The notes below the pieces were generated by a model. That model was given only the letters and a program-made list of their open reading frames with translations. It did no database searches and was not told where the DNA came from. From the NCBI GenBank assembly GCA_019634975.1, contig JAHCAI010000001.1:1-64000 (forward strand): a DNA stretch of 64,000 nt, read 5' to 3'. Of this stretch, positions 29,201 to 37,496 are shown one piece after another. This DNA is from Burkholderiales bacterium. GTDB lineage: Bacteria > Pseudomonadota > Gammaproteobacteria > Burkholderiales > SG8-41. Numbering within the stretch: position 1 is the first letter of the stretch; every line of letters begins with the position of its first letter. The translations under genes were made by a program, and so were the position numbers.

Positions 29201-30554
29201 TGGTGACAGCACTGCGGCGATCTTCAACAACCAGGCCGGCGGCGTCGTCAACATCACCTCGACCGCAGGCTGGTCGTTCATCAGCGACTCGTTCAGCCAG
29301 GCCGGCCAAATCAACAATGCCGGCACGATCAATGTCAATAACGGCACCTCCTGGGAGGCCGCATTCAACAATGCGGCAGGTGCCACGCTGAACATCGCCG
29401 CAGGCCAGTACCTGTCGATGCAGAACGGCAAGACCATCAACGGCACCGTCAACATCGGTGCCGGCGGCACGCTGTGGGTTTCCGAGTTCCATGCCAGCCC
29501 GACGGTTTTCAGCGGCACGACCATCGGTGGCACCGGCACCCTGCAGGTGCTGGGCAGCGGCCCGAACGTCAAGTTCACCAGCGTCAGCGCGCCGGGCGTG
29601 GCGCTGCGTCTGGGCGGTGGCGGCAATATCGAGATTCTCAACGGCACCTCGACTTTCGCCGCGCTGAACCTCGATGCTCCGTCCTATGGCGGCGCCTTCG
29701 CGATCAGCAACGGCCTGTTCGCGCAATCCGCGGGTGACCTGACCGTGCCGACGGGATCGGATTACAGCGGCAACGCCGGTTACTGGGCACAGGGCGGCAA
29801 TGTCATCGTCGGCGGTGTTGTCGATGCGGCTTATGGCGGCGCGACCATCGAGTTCCGGGCCTCCGGCGATGTCAAGATACTCGGCGGCGCCGATGTCAGC
29901 GGCGTGCAGGTCAAGCTGCAGGGCGCCAATATCTTCGTCGGCGACAGCGCGGCGACTTCCGCCGCCTCGGTCTATGCCTCCTCGCAACTGGATGTCATCA
30001 CCGGCGGACTGGTCCTCCAGGGCGGCAGCGGCGCGAATGCCTCCGCGCTGGTCAGCAGCAGCGGTGCGCTGACGGTGTCCGCCAGCGGCGATGTGGTGCT
30101 CGCAGGCGGCGCCGGCGCCGATTCGTGGGCGAAACTGTCGGGCAATCCGGACGCGGTGCTGTCCCCGGTCGGCGGTGCGGTGCGCATGACCGCGGGCACG
30201 GGTGCCAATGCCTACGCGATCATCGAATCGGTGTCGCCGACGACGATCTACCTGACCTTCCCCAATGCCGGCAGCGGCGGGTTTTTCGTCAACGGCGTCG
30301 AGGGTGTGGTCTACGATGCGGGCACCCATACCGGCTTTGTCGCCGGTGGCAACCCCGCGGTGCTGGGCCAGAATCTGAAAGTGACTTACGGCGGCAGTTC
30401 CACCACGCTTCCGTCGGGGACCCTCGAACTGCCGGTGCAGACTCTCATAGTCGCTACCGGCCAATCGAAGGATCCCCCGGACGCCGAGAAGGACAAGGAC
30501 GTGTTCAGGGAGACGGAAGAGGAAAAGAAAAAGGACGTGCCGGTCTGCCGCTGA
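26217..30554 (+). CDS. Filamentous haemagglutinin-type secreted adhesin (TpsA-like)
   Basis: A 1445-residue exported protein. An extended signal (about residues 1-38, ending ALANP) precedes a TPS secretion domain (residues about 40-300) with the hallmark NPNGIVFG and the adjacent FIQQSASSAVLNRVIGQDPS. The long body is rich in Gly, Asn, Ser and Thr with beta-helix-like repeats (for example NNAGTVNIGGTGTLDLGD and NNAGTINVNNGTSW). The C-terminus is a charged tail (KDKDVFRETEEEKKKDVPVCR). ATG 26217 has AGGGGAT upstream; 13 earlier in-frame codons are rejected. The family leaves the cell through a TpsB (FhaC-like) pore, but none is in the window. A strong terminator follows. Confidence 0.88.
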   Translation: MNKNRTSFTQPARAPARLHPKAAALAVAACFGGAALANPTNPTVVHGTATFQQAGNILNITNSPSAIINWGSFSISAGELTRFIQQSASSAVLNRVIGQDPSAILGALQSNGRVFLLNPNGIVFGAGAQIDVAGLVASTLNLSNEDFLNNRLRFTDGAGAGSVINQGQITGGSVYLVGKAVTNDGLITSPNGEVILAAGNSVELVNPGTPNLRVEVTAPDNEAKNLGTISAEAGRIGIYAGLIGNSGTINASSAMVEGGRILLKAAKNVNVAAAGKITASGTGGGVIDIQAGDTTLVEGEIAATGSSGTGGTVHVLGDKVGLIGHARIDASGETGGGTVLVGGDYQGANPGIDNAFRSHVGKDVKIHADAITEGDGGKVIVWADDITRFYGNISARGGAQGGDGGFAEVSGKRMLDFQGAANLGAARGATGTLLLDPENIDIDATSGLLSGLLETLLGTLGAGTLTDGELLFTEAPGATIAIHPSVLNASTANIVLQANDTINVNDPVFLANNGVGITLEAGGYLNVNGSITTRSGAITLVSGAGSPTPQNEGSLNINAGLDSTGAGANPGGADIRLTANLSDVGGNSVYINAPVNAGSAGNVIINDSNANIEQTVLGAITAHGLAANATNGNVILNTANNQVDHFAAFAGHAVIDQNRQVLFKNTRNLSLETVGSLSGIVASASTSYGGTVNLDLGSNALTRSGAAPIRVEGDSTSNITISAGSIGQSGAGNFMDIDPAAGAGTVNLTVTAGGIHVNQMAGSGNLRLNRYAASAPAGQMVALASSGGHLNVGDGSAGSAFNFSVGSAELMLATVGAHDIVFANAYGGSISAAKLYLAPEPGEMVLFPAITSGSWTINPLTELFDQNRSMHINGATVTFAGGLDASSNVLLNSGGLSFGAASNFTGLSVSSGALGGSGALDIDNFSISGGTTNNGGNIVVNDLLNWSGGTIGGSGTLSTPGTATTDITALVGLAPGKTWNNAGTVNIGGTGTLDLGDSTAAIFNNQAGGVVNITSTAGWSFISDSFSQAGQINNAGTINVNNGTSWEAAFNNAAGATLNIAAGQYLSMQNGKTINGTVNIGAGGTLWVSEFHASPTVFSGTTIGGTGTLQVLGSGPNVKFTSVSAPGVALRLGGGGNIEILNGTSTFAALNLDAPSYGGAFAISNGLFAQSAGDLTVPTGSDYSGNAGYWAQGGNVIVGGVVDAAYGGATIEFRASGDVKILGGADVSGVQVKLQGANIFVGDSAATSAASVYASSQLDVITGGLVLQGGSGANASALVSSSGALTVSASGDVVLAGGAGADSWAKLSGNPDAVLSPVGGAVRMTAGTGANAYAIIESVSPTTIYLTFPNAGSGGFFVNGVEGVVYDAGTHTGFVAGGNPAVLGQNLKVTYGGSSTTLPSGTLELPVQTLIVATGQSKDPPDAEKDKDVFRETEEEKKKDVPVCR

Positions 30555-30571
30555 ACGGCTGCAGCCTCGCC

Positions 30572-30603
30572 ACAAACCCCGGCCGCGGCCGGGGTTTGTT
30601 TTT
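30572..30603 (+). terminator. Rho-independent terminator after the adhesin gene
   Basis: A 13-bp perfect stem (ACAAACCCCGGCC at 30572-30584 and its complement at 30587-30599) with a two-base tip on paper (four or more in practice) is followed by a run of T. It ends six bases before the proposed lutA -10. Confidence 0.92.
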
Positions 30604-30608
30604 GGGCG

Positions 30609-30614
30609 TATGAT
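30609..30614 (+). promoter_or_regulatory. -10-like element (TATGAT) seven bases before lutA
   Basis: TATGAT is exactly seven bases before ATG 30622, the same spacing as in front of queA and lutB. It lies just after a terminator, so lutA needs its own promoter here. No clear -35 is seen. It implies a leaderless transcript. Confidence 0.45.
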
Positions 30615-30621
30615 CAATCGA

Positions 30622-31356
30622 ATGAAAGTCGGCCTCTTCGTGACCTGCCTCGTCGACCTGATGCGTCCGCGCATCGGCTTTGCCGCGCTGCAGCTGTTGC
30701 AGGAGGCCGGCTGCGAAGTCGTGGTGCCGAAAACCCAGACCTGCTGCGGCCAGCCCGGCTACAACTCCGGCGACCGCGCATCGGCGGTCGCGCTGGCGCG
30801 CAAGCTGTGGCGCGAGTTCGCTGACTGCGAATACGTCGTCGTGCCCTCGGGCTCCTGTGCGGGCATGATCCGCGCGCATTATCCCGATCTGCTGAAGGAT
30901 CTGCCGGAAGAGGAGCGCGCGCCGCTGAAGGCGCTCGCCGAACGCACTCACGAACTGACCGATTTCCTGGTCAACGTCGCGGGGTTTGCGCCGAAATCAA
31001 AAATATCAATAAAATCAATTACTTATCATGACTCATGCTCAGGGCTGCGGGAACTGGGCATCAAACAGCAACCGCGCGCGCTACTCGCGCAAGTCGAAGG
31101 CGTGGTCCTGAGGGAAATGGACGAGTGCGAGCAGTGCTGCGGTTTCGGCGGCACCTTCGCCATCAAGTACGGCGAGATCTCCGCGCATATCGCCGAGCGC
31201 AAATGCGAGAACATTGCCGCATCCGGTGCCGACGCCGTGGTGCTCGGTGATCTCGGCTGCATGCTCAACATCGAGGGTCGCCTGTGCCGCAGGGGGGATG
31301 CGAAGACGCGGGTACTGCATATTGCCGAGGTGCTCGCAGGAAAAGCACCTGACTGA
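30622..31356 (+). CDS. lutA: Lactate utilization iron-sulfur protein LutA
   Basis: A 244-residue (Fe-S)-binding protein with two CCG domains: TCLVDLMRP ... TCCGQPGYNSG in the first and YHDSCSGLRELG ... CEQCCGFGGTF in the second. LutA works with LutB and LutC in oxidation of L-lactate to pyruvate. The partners are 18-21 kb away in this window. Start at ATG 30622 (MKVGLFVTCLVD) fits the family; ATG 30610 would lie inside the putative -10. The codons at about 30994-31033 are strikingly AT-rich and contain a copy of the 17-bp motif. Confidence 0.9.
   Translation: MKVGLFVTCLVDLMRPRIGFAALQLLQEAGCEVVVPKTQTCCGQPGYNSGDRASAVALARKLWREFADCEYVVVPSGSCAGMIRAHYPDLLKDLPEEERAPLKALAERTHELTDFLVNVAGFAPKSKISIKSITYHDSCSGLRELGIKQQPRALLAQVEGVVLREMDECEQCCGFGGTFAIKYGEISAHIAERKCENIAASGADAVVLGDLGCMLNIEGRLCRRGDAKTRVLHIAEVLAGKAPD
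31010..31026 (+). other. Copy of the 17-bp AT-rich motif inside lutA
   Basis: TAAAATCAATTACTTAT lies in the lutA reading frame, where it forces rare codons such as ATA, TCA and ATT. It encodes part of a conserved segment (KSITYHD), but the base choice is far more AT-rich than the rest of the gene. Confidence 0.65.
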
Positions 31357-31581
31357 ACGGCTCATTGGGCCGCTTGCGGGTTCCGTTTCGCAGGTTGTGG
31401 ACTTTTGCGGCTCAAACTTATCATTTTGTTAGATTTGTCACGCCGCTGCGCCGGCTTTATTCTCGCCGGGTGTCTTACCAGCGATGCACACTTGGCGGAG
31501 CCGCGACCGAAGCCAGCAGCTGAGGCGCGATCCGCTCCCGCAACAAGAACAACAAACCTTCCGGACGCGCGCTGAGCCGTT

Positions 31582-31604
31582 GCTCCCCGGCAGGCAGGGG
31601 AAGC
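31582..31604 (+). promoter_or_regulatory. Hairpin covering the ribosome-binding site of the EAL gene
   Basis: GCTCCCC (31582-31588) can pair with GGGGAAGC (31597-31604) with one bulged A. The Shine-Dalgarno AGGGGAAG lies in the 3' arm, and the ATG follows three bases after the hairpin. Folding would hide the ribosome-binding site. The rest of the 251-base gap 31357-31607 shows no recognised element. Confidence 0.5.
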
Positions 31605-31607
31605 GTA

Positions 31608-33287
31608 ATGGACCAAAGCCCGCTGTTGCGCCATCTGCGCGACGCGAGAGGATGGAGCCACATCGACAGCGGGACCTTCCGGGTGGCTGCGGCGGTGCTG
31701 CTCGCGGTGCTGATTGCCGGTGTCGGCATGCTGGTGTACGCGACGGGCGGCATCAAGTATGTCTATTCTCATGCCATGTACCTCGCGCTGGTGCTCGCGG
31801 GGCTGCTGTTCGGCTTGCCCGGCGGGATCGCCGCCGGCATCGCCGGCGGGCTGGTGCTGGGGCCGTGGATGCCGATCGACACCGCGACCGGCGAACTGCA
31901 GCGGACGATCAACTGGATTTACAGGATGTTCTTCTTCTGCCTGGTCGGCGGGCTGTCGGGTTATCTGTTCTCGATCATGCGCGCGCACATGTCGCGCATG
32001 CAGTGGGTATCGGAGCGCAATGTCCATACCGGACTGCCCAACCGCATGTACCTCGAGCGCGCGCTGCGCGATGCGCTGCGCCGGGGAACGCTGTCGCCGA
32101 AGTTCCTTGTCGTCGTGGTCAACATCGACAATTACCTCGAGATCATCAATACCCTGGGGCCGAATTTCAGCAAGCCGCTGATGACCGCCGTTCATGACCG
32201 TATCGCCGGCTGCCTGCCGAAGCCCTTCCTGCTCTGCCAGTACCATACCGACCGCTTCGTCGCGGTGACCCGTGCCGACGGGGCCGCGGACACGATGCGC
32301 AGCGTCACGGCCGTGCTGCGGCGCTCCTTCGCGGTGGAAGACATCCATGTCTATGTCGACACCAGCATCGGCATGGCCGAGTTCCCCCAGCACGGCAACG
32401 AGCCGGAAGAGCTGATCCAGAAGGCGAGCATCGCGATGCATGCGGCGATGAAGAAAGGCCAGGCCTGGTCGATCTACGACCGCAGCGCCGATGCAGCCAA
32501 TCGCGAGACGCTGACGCTGCTCGGCCTGATTCCCGAGGCCATTGCCGCCGGCGAGTTCCGGCTCTGGTGCCAGCCCAAGCTGCGCCTCGCCGACCGGCGC
32601 TACACCGGCATCGAGATGCTGATGCGCTGGCATTCCCCGCAGCGGGGCAACATTCCGCCGGCGACCTTCATCCCCCATGCCGAGCGCACCTCGCTGATCC
32701 ACCTGCTGACGCGCTGGGCGCTGGAGACCTCCTTTGGCCAGATGAAGGTCTGGCTGGCGGCGATGCCCGGACTGCAGATGTCGGTCAACCTGACTGCGCG
32801 CGACCTCGGCGATCCCGATTTGCCGCGGTTCATTGACGAGCTTGCCGCGCGCCATGCCATTGATCCGCGGCAGATCGAATTCGAGATCACCGAATCCGGC
32901 ATTCTCAGCGACCAGGGCAGCGCGGCCCAGCTGCTGCAGACCGTCAAGCAGCGCGGATTCCGCGTGGCGATTGATGACTTCGGCACCGGCCAGTCGTCGC
33001 TGCAGTACCTGAAGAATCTGCCGGTGGACCATCTCAAGATCGACCAGGCCTTCGTGCGCAACCTGCTGGCCGACCGCCGCGACCAGTCCATCGTGCAGAC
33101 CGTCATTGCGATGGCGCAGGGCCTGGGGATGGAGGTGACCGCCGAAGGCGTCGAGAACGTGGCTGCCGTTGATTATCTTGCCGCGCAGGGCTGCGGGCAT
33201 GCACAGGGCTATGCCATCGCGCGGCCGTTTCCGGCGGAGGAGTTGCTGGCCTGGATCGGGAGTCGCCAGGGCGGCAGGGTTCAATGA
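31608..33287 (+). CDS. Membrane-anchored degenerate GGDEF plus EAL cyclic-di-GMP phosphodiesterase
   Basis: A 559-residue protein. Three hydrophobic segments lie in residues about 25-125, then a GGDEF fold (about 140-290) whose signature is lost (HTDRFVAV in place of GGDEF), then an EAL domain (about 305-550). In the EAL domain the motif reads EML, but the Glu is kept, as are the Asn of NLTARDL, Glu of EITESG, DDFGTGQSSLQYL, the Lys of LKID and Glu/Gln of ENVAAVDYLAAQGCGHAQGY. It should therefore be a phosphodiesterase, with the GGDEF part as a regulatory domain. A hairpin may hide its ribosome-binding site. Confidence 0.88.
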   Translation: MDQSPLLRHLRDARGWSHIDSGTFRVAAAVLLAVLIAGVGMLVYATGGIKYVYSHAMYLALVLAGLLFGLPGGIAAGIAGGLVLGPWMPIDTATGELQRTINWIYRMFFFCLVGGLSGYLFSIMRAHMSRMQWVSERNVHTGLPNRMYLERALRDALRRGTLSPKFLVVVVNIDNYLEIINTLGPNFSKPLMTAVHDRIAGCLPKPFLLCQYHTDRFVAVTRADGAADTMRSVTAVLRRSFAVEDIHVYVDTSIGMAEFPQHGNEPEELIQKASIAMHAAMKKGQAWSIYDRSADAANRETLTLLGLIPEAIAAGEFRLWCQPKLRLADRRYTGIEMLMRWHSPQRGNIPPATFIPHAERTSLIHLLTRWALETSFGQMKVWLAAMPGLQMSVNLTARDLGDPDLPRFIDELAARHAIDPRQIEFEITESGILSDQGSAAQLLQTVKQRGFRVAIDDFGTGQSSLQYLKNLPVDHLKIDQAFVRNLLADRRDQSIVQTVIAMAQGLGMEVTAEGVENVAAVDYLAAQGCGHAQGYAIARPFPAEELLAWIGSRQGGRVQ

Positions 33288-33324
33288 TATCGATCCGGCG
33301 GCGACCTGCCGCTGACGGATCCGC

Positions 33325-34587
33325 TCAGGCCGCCGCTGCAGCCGGCTCGCGCCGGTGGCGCGGCAGCCAGAGTGCCAGCGGCAGCGCGAGAAATCCGATG
33401 CCCGAGGCAACGAGTATGGCGAGGGTGTAGTCCCCGCTGTGGTCGAAGAGCACGCCGCCGAGCCAGCCGCCCAGTGCCATGCCGGTGCTCGCGCCGATCA
33501 TCTCGAAGGAGAAGATCGAGCTGAGCGGCGCCTTGGGGCCGAACATCTGCCGGTTGATGATCGGGAAGCCGACCATCTCGCCGCCGTAGCAGATGCCGAA
33601 AATGACCGCGAACACATAGAAGTGCCAGGCTTCGGTGGCGAAGAGCAGCATCAGGATCGACAGGCTCTGGCCGAAGATTGCCCACGACAGGATGGTGCGG
33701 CCGCCAAAGCGCTCGGTCAGCAGCGAGAAGGTGAAGCGGCTGAAAATCGACACGCCGGCGATCGTGCTCAGCACGCCCGCGGCCTGCAATCCCGGTATGC
33801 CGTGGTGGGTGGCCATGGATACGCCATGCGCGAGTATCACCGCATGGCCCGCGCAGCCGAGGTGGTGGCATCCGGTGAGCAGCCAGACCGGCCGGCGCGC
33901 GAGCACTGAACTCAGGCTGATCGCGGGACCTGCGCTGCCGGCGGCCGGCTTTTCCTGCGATGCCCCGCCCGCGCCGTACGCCGACAATCCCATTTCGGCG
34001 GGGCTGGTGCGGATCAGCCAGGAAAACACCAGCAGTATCACGCCGAAGGAGAGCCCGATCACGAAGAACGCCGACTCCCAGCCGCGGGTCTCGATCAGCC
34101 AGCGGAACAGCGGCGCGAAGATCACCGGTCCCGCACCCAGCGCGGCCCAGTAGATGCCGAGCGCAAGCCCCATTTTCCGGTCGAACCAGCGGGTCACCAG
34201 CACCGGCAGCAGCACCATGAACGCCGCATTGCCGAGCGCGCCTACGAACACGCCGTAGAGCACGTAGAGATGCCACAGTTCCTGGATCATGCCGAGCATC
34301 ACCGTGCCGGCGGAGATCATCAGGGATGCGCCGATCATCAGCGTGCGCGCACTGCAGCGGTCGCCGAGCCAGCCGAAGACCAGCATTGCCGGCATGCTGC
34401 ACAGGAAGGCGAGCGAGTAGGCGAGGCCGATGTCGCCGCGCTTCCAGTCGAATTTCTCGACCAGCGGATCGACGAACACGGCGAACGAGGCCGAGTCGGC
34501 GCGGCTGACGATGCTGACGACGCAGGTCGCAGCGAGGACGATCCAGGCGTAGTGGATTTTTGGCAGGCGCGAGGAAAGCAGGGTCAT
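33325..34587 (-). CDS. MFS transporter
   Basis: A 420-residue major facilitator with 12 predicted helices. It has the loop motif GWLGDRCSARTLM between helices 2 and 3 and resembles the oxalate/formate antiporter or monocarboxylate branch (YAWIVLAATCVVSIVSRADSASFAVFVDPL at the start). The substrate, possibly a carboxylate, is not determined. Start at ATG 34587. It stands alone between two cyclic-di-GMP genes. The 254 bases upstream (34588-34841) contain only a weak hairpin that belongs to the next gene. Confidence 0.88.
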   Translation of the reverse strand: MTLLSSRLPKIHYAWIVLAATCVVSIVSRADSASFAVFVDPLVEKFDWKRGDIGLAYSLAFLCSMPAMLVFGWLGDRCSARTLMIGASLMISAGTVMLGMIQELWHLYVLYGVFVGALGNAAFMVLLPVLVTRWFDRKMGLALGIYWAALGAGPVIFAPLFRWLIETRGWESAFFVIGLSFGVILLVFSWLIRTSPAEMGLSAYGAGGASQEKPAAGSAGPAISLSSVLARRPVWLLTGCHHLGCAGHAVILAHGVSMATHHGIPGLQAAGVLSTIAGVSIFSRFTFSLLTERFGGRTILSWAIFGQSLSILMLLFATEAWHFYVFAVIFGICYGGEMVGFPIINRQMFGPKAPLSSIFSFEMIGASTGMALGGWLGGVLFDHSGDYTLAILVASGIGFLALPLALWLPRHRREPAAAAA

Positions 34588-34811
34588 GGATGGGCGGTGG
34601 AGGCGGGAAGGGGGTGGCGTGGGCGTGCCGGTTGCAGGTTCAGGATGTGGAGTCGCTCATGCCGTATGCGCCGGCATTTTCGCACGCCCGATGTGCTGCG
34701 CATCCTTGCTGTCGGCGGAATTTTTCTTGCCGGGTGGCGCCGGAGGAGGGTGCTTGCGGCCGCGGGACCAGGGCACAATCCGGACTTCCGTTGAGGCCGG
34801 AATATTTGCCG

Positions 34812-34838
34812 GGAGCGCCTGGAAGAACCGGGCGCTCC
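34812..34838 (-). terminator. Hairpin after the PAS-GAF-GGDEF gene
   Basis: The inverted repeat GGAGCGCC (34812-34819) / GGCGCTCC (34831-34838) starts three bases after the stop codon of the minus-strand gene. No U-tract follows, so it may only be a processing or stability hairpin. Confidence 0.4.
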
Positions 34839-34841
34839 GGG

Positions 34842-36257
34842 CTAGTTGCCGTATGCGCTCTTGCCGGCCGCCACCGGGTTCGGGGGATGCCGTTCCTTGC
34901 GCGCCTTCTTGAGCAGGTACATCGCCTCGTCGGCATGGCGCAGCAGTTGCTTTTCGTCGTCCCCGTGCTGCGGGCAGTGGGCGACTCCGAAGCTTGCCGT
35001 GATGCTGACGGCTTTTCCTGCCAGTTCAAAAGGCCGGTGCAATGCCTCCCGGAATTTGGCAACGAGCATCTGGGCGTTTTCCGGTGCGGCAATGTTTTCC
35101 AGCAGCACCACGAATTCGTCACCGCCAAAGCGCGCCACCGTGTCGCCCGCCCGCACGCACTGCCCAAGGCGCCGGGCGACCTGCTGCAGCAGATGGTCGC
35201 CGGTCGCGTGGCCCAGGCTGTCGTTGACCTCCTTGAATCCGTCGAGGTCGATGAAAATCAGCGACAGCTGCATCTGGCCGCGCCGGGTCCTGGCCAGGGC
35301 GAGCCGCATGCGGTCATGGAAAAGCTGGCGGTTGGGCAGGCCGGTGAGGCTGTCGTAGAGCGCCATCTGCTGCAGGCTGGCAATCAGGCTTTTGCGTTCG
35401 ATCGCGGTGGCGATCTGGGCGGATACAAACTGCAGCAGTTCCTGGTCCCTGCCGGTGTAGTGGGCATTGCGGTCGTCGTTCTGCACCACCAGCGCGCCGA
35501 TGCTGCCTTTGCCGGAGCTCAGCGGCACACCCAGCCAGCTGCGCGAATGACCGTCAACCAGGTCGCGGGCAGTCCGTCGCAGATCCGCCGGCAGCCCGGG
35601 GTCGCGGCCCGGGGTCAGCAGCAGTCCTTCACCGCTGCGGATGATCTGGCCACATAGCGCGTCCAGTCCGGATTCCGGCGGGTCGGCGGCGGGGGCCGTT
35701 TTGTCGTCGTGGTAGGCGAAGTTCATCCCGCCGCTGCGCTCATCGACGAGCGCGATCGAAAGAACGGAAACCGGCAACAGCTCACCGATGATGTGGTGGA
35801 TCCGGCGGTAGAGGGCCTGCAGGTCTTCGGCGGCATGGGCGGCTTCCGAGATGGCATAGAGCGCCGCCTGCACCTTCTCGGCGTGTTTGCGCCGGGTGAT
35901 GTCCCTCGCCACCGCAATCCGCAGCTGGTGGTCCTCCGACCAGCGCGCCGACCACATGATGTCGACGACCTGTCCGTCCTTGCGCAGGTAGCGGTTCTCG
36001 AAATGAAACTGCGGATTGCCGGCCATGATGCCGTTGGCGGTCTGCAGCGTCCGCTCCCGGTCGTCGGGGTGCACCAGTTCAATCATGCGCCGGCCGAGCA
36101 CCTCCTGCGGGGTATAGCCGAAAATGGTCTCGAAGCTCGCGCTGACGTAGACATAGCGCCCTTCCCTGTCCACCACGCAAATGGCATCGAGCAGCAGGTC
36201 GATGTATTCGCTCAATGCGGGATGGGCATTCTGATTCATGGGTGTAGTGTCAGGCAT
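34842..36257 (-). CDS. PAS-GAF-GGDEF diguanylate cyclase
   Basis: A 471-residue cytoplasmic sensor. A PAS domain (about residues 12-130, DAICVVDREGRYVYVSASFETIFGYTPQEVLG) is followed by a GAF domain (about 145-290) and a GGDEF domain (about 305-460) with intact FGGDEFV and the DSLTGLPNRQLFHDR start. No EAL domain is present. It should make cyclic-di-GMP in response to an unknown signal. ATG 36257 is chosen; ATG 36239 six codons later is equally possible and neither has a strong ribosome-binding site. It opposes in function the EAL protein 1.5 kb away. Confidence 0.9.
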   Translation of the reverse strand: MPDTTPMNQNAHPALSEYIDLLLDAICVVDREGRYVYVSASFETIFGYTPQEVLGRRMIELVHPDDRERTLQTANGIMAGNPQFHFENRYLRKDGQVVDIMWSARWSEDHQLRIAVARDITRRKHAEKVQAALYAISEAAHAAEDLQALYRRIHHIIGELLPVSVLSIALVDERSGGMNFAYHDDKTAPAADPPESGLDALCGQIIRSGEGLLLTPGRDPGLPADLRRTARDLVDGHSRSWLGVPLSSGKGSIGALVVQNDDRNAHYTGRDQELLQFVSAQIATAIERKSLIASLQQMALYDSLTGLPNRQLFHDRMRLALARTRRGQMQLSLIFIDLDGFKEVNDSLGHATGDHLLQQVARRLGQCVRAGDTVARFGGDEFVVLLENIAAPENAQMLVAKFREALHRPFELAGKAVSITASFGVAHCPQHGDDEKQLLRHADEAMYLLKKARKERHPPNPVAAGKSAYGN

Positions 36258-36465
36258 CGGCCTGATTCTAAGGTCAAATGATCGACCTTGTCCGTTTCTG
36301 CACAAGGCATGCCATGCCTTGCGCTCCCCCCGGCCTGAGCCGCAATCCGGCGGCGCGAATCGTGCCGCCTGCTGATTCTCGTCAAAACCCGGTGGACGCC
36401 CGTCTGCGCAACGGTATGCAGGCGCGGGTCGAGTGCAGCGGAAAAACCGGCCGGGTCGCGCCGCG

Positions 36466-37392
36466 CTAGGGCGCCGGCCTGTTGTCCGCGGCACGCGCTG
36501 CGCAGCGGAGCTGATGCGTGATTGCCGCCGGCACCGGCCGTTTGCCGGCCAGAGCTTCGCGGATCCAGCTTGCGGTCACTGCCGGCTCGCGGCTGTCCGG
36601 CAGTTCCGGGTTTTCCTCCGCCGCGGCGCGCCAGGTTTCCGCAGTCCCGCCATCCAGCCATTCGACGGCCGGTTCCCGCCGCGGATGCGCGACGGCTTCA
36701 CCCTCGGCGCCGCGCAGCAGCAGCGCATGCGAGCCGTAACCCGTGAAGAAGACCCGCATCCGTTCCAGGTATTCGGGATGGGTCACGCTGACCAGCCGGA
36801 TCGCCTTCGACGTGAAGGGCTGGATCATCTTGACCAGCGTATGTGCCGAGCTGCGCAGGCCGATCTCGCGGCGAAGTTTCAGCACGCGGGCCAGTTGGGG
36901 CGCGAGGGTGTCGATGGTGAGGAGGGCGAGCTGGCGTTCGGCGAGTTGTTGTTCTGCTTCGGCGACGTCCCGCGCCGGCTCGACGCCCATGGCCCTGAAG
37001 ATTTCAATCGTGGTGACGCGGCCGGGGTCGTCGGACACGCCATGCACCAGCACTGGCACGCCTTCGCGCGCGACAAGGGTGGCGAGCAGCGGCGTCAGGT
37101 TGGGCAATTGCCGCGCGCCGTTGTAGGCGGGGATCACCAGCGGTACCTTGCCGGTCGGGGCCTCGAGGTGCGGGTAGCTCGCTTCGCAGGCTTCGAGGAA
37201 GCCAGCGAGTTCGTCCAGAGACTCGCCCTTGATGCGCAGCGCGATCAGGATCGCGCCGAGCTGCAGCGGCGGGATTGCGTCGTTGAGGATGGCGCTGAAC
37301 AGTGCTTTCGCGTCTTCGCGCGACAGGTCGCGGGCGGCGTTTTTGCCGCGGCCGATTTCCTTGATGATGGGGATGAGGTGTTTGGGGTCCAT
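36466..37392 (-). CDS. ybiB: DNA-binding protein YbiB (TrpD2 family)
   Basis: A 308-residue protein with the fold of anthranilate phosphoribosyltransferase: an N-terminal helical domain (IIKEIGRGKNAARDLSREDAKALFSAIL) and a phosphoribosyltransferase-like core with VLVHGV. YbiB (TrpD2) relatives bind nucleic acids rather than catalyse the Trp step, and the genes are SOS-linked in Escherichia coli. Start at ATG 37392. It is followed by 208 bases without a recognised feature (36258-36465) before the PAS-GAF-GGDEF gene. Confidence 0.85.
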   Translation of the reverse strand: MDPKHLIPIIKEIGRGKNAARDLSREDAKALFSAILNDAIPPLQLGAILIALRIKGESLDELAGFLEACEASYPHLEAPTGKVPLVIPAYNGARQLPNLTPLLATLVAREGVPVLVHGVSDDPGRVTTIEIFRAMGVEPARDVAEAEQQLAERQLALLTIDTLAPQLARVLKLRREIGLRSSAHTLVKMIQPFTSKAIRLVSVTHPEYLERMRVFFTGYGSHALLLRGAEGEAVAHPRREPAVEWLDGGTAETWRAAAEENPELPDSREPAVTASWIREALAGKRPVPAAITHQLRCAARAADNRPAP

Positions 37393-37496
37393 GTCTCAAT
37401 GATGACATGGGGCGGGGGATGGATGGTGTGGGCGCGTCCGCCAATGGTGGGTGGCGCCGCTGCGCGGCTGACCCGCCCTACGAAATCTTTGGTGAA

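Noticed and set aside
31437..31560. A possible cyclic-di-GMP (GEMM) riboswitch before the EAL gene, from GCACA and GACCGAAGCC-like strings
   Set aside because: The spacing is far too short for the two GEMM stems and the tetraloop and receptor are absent.
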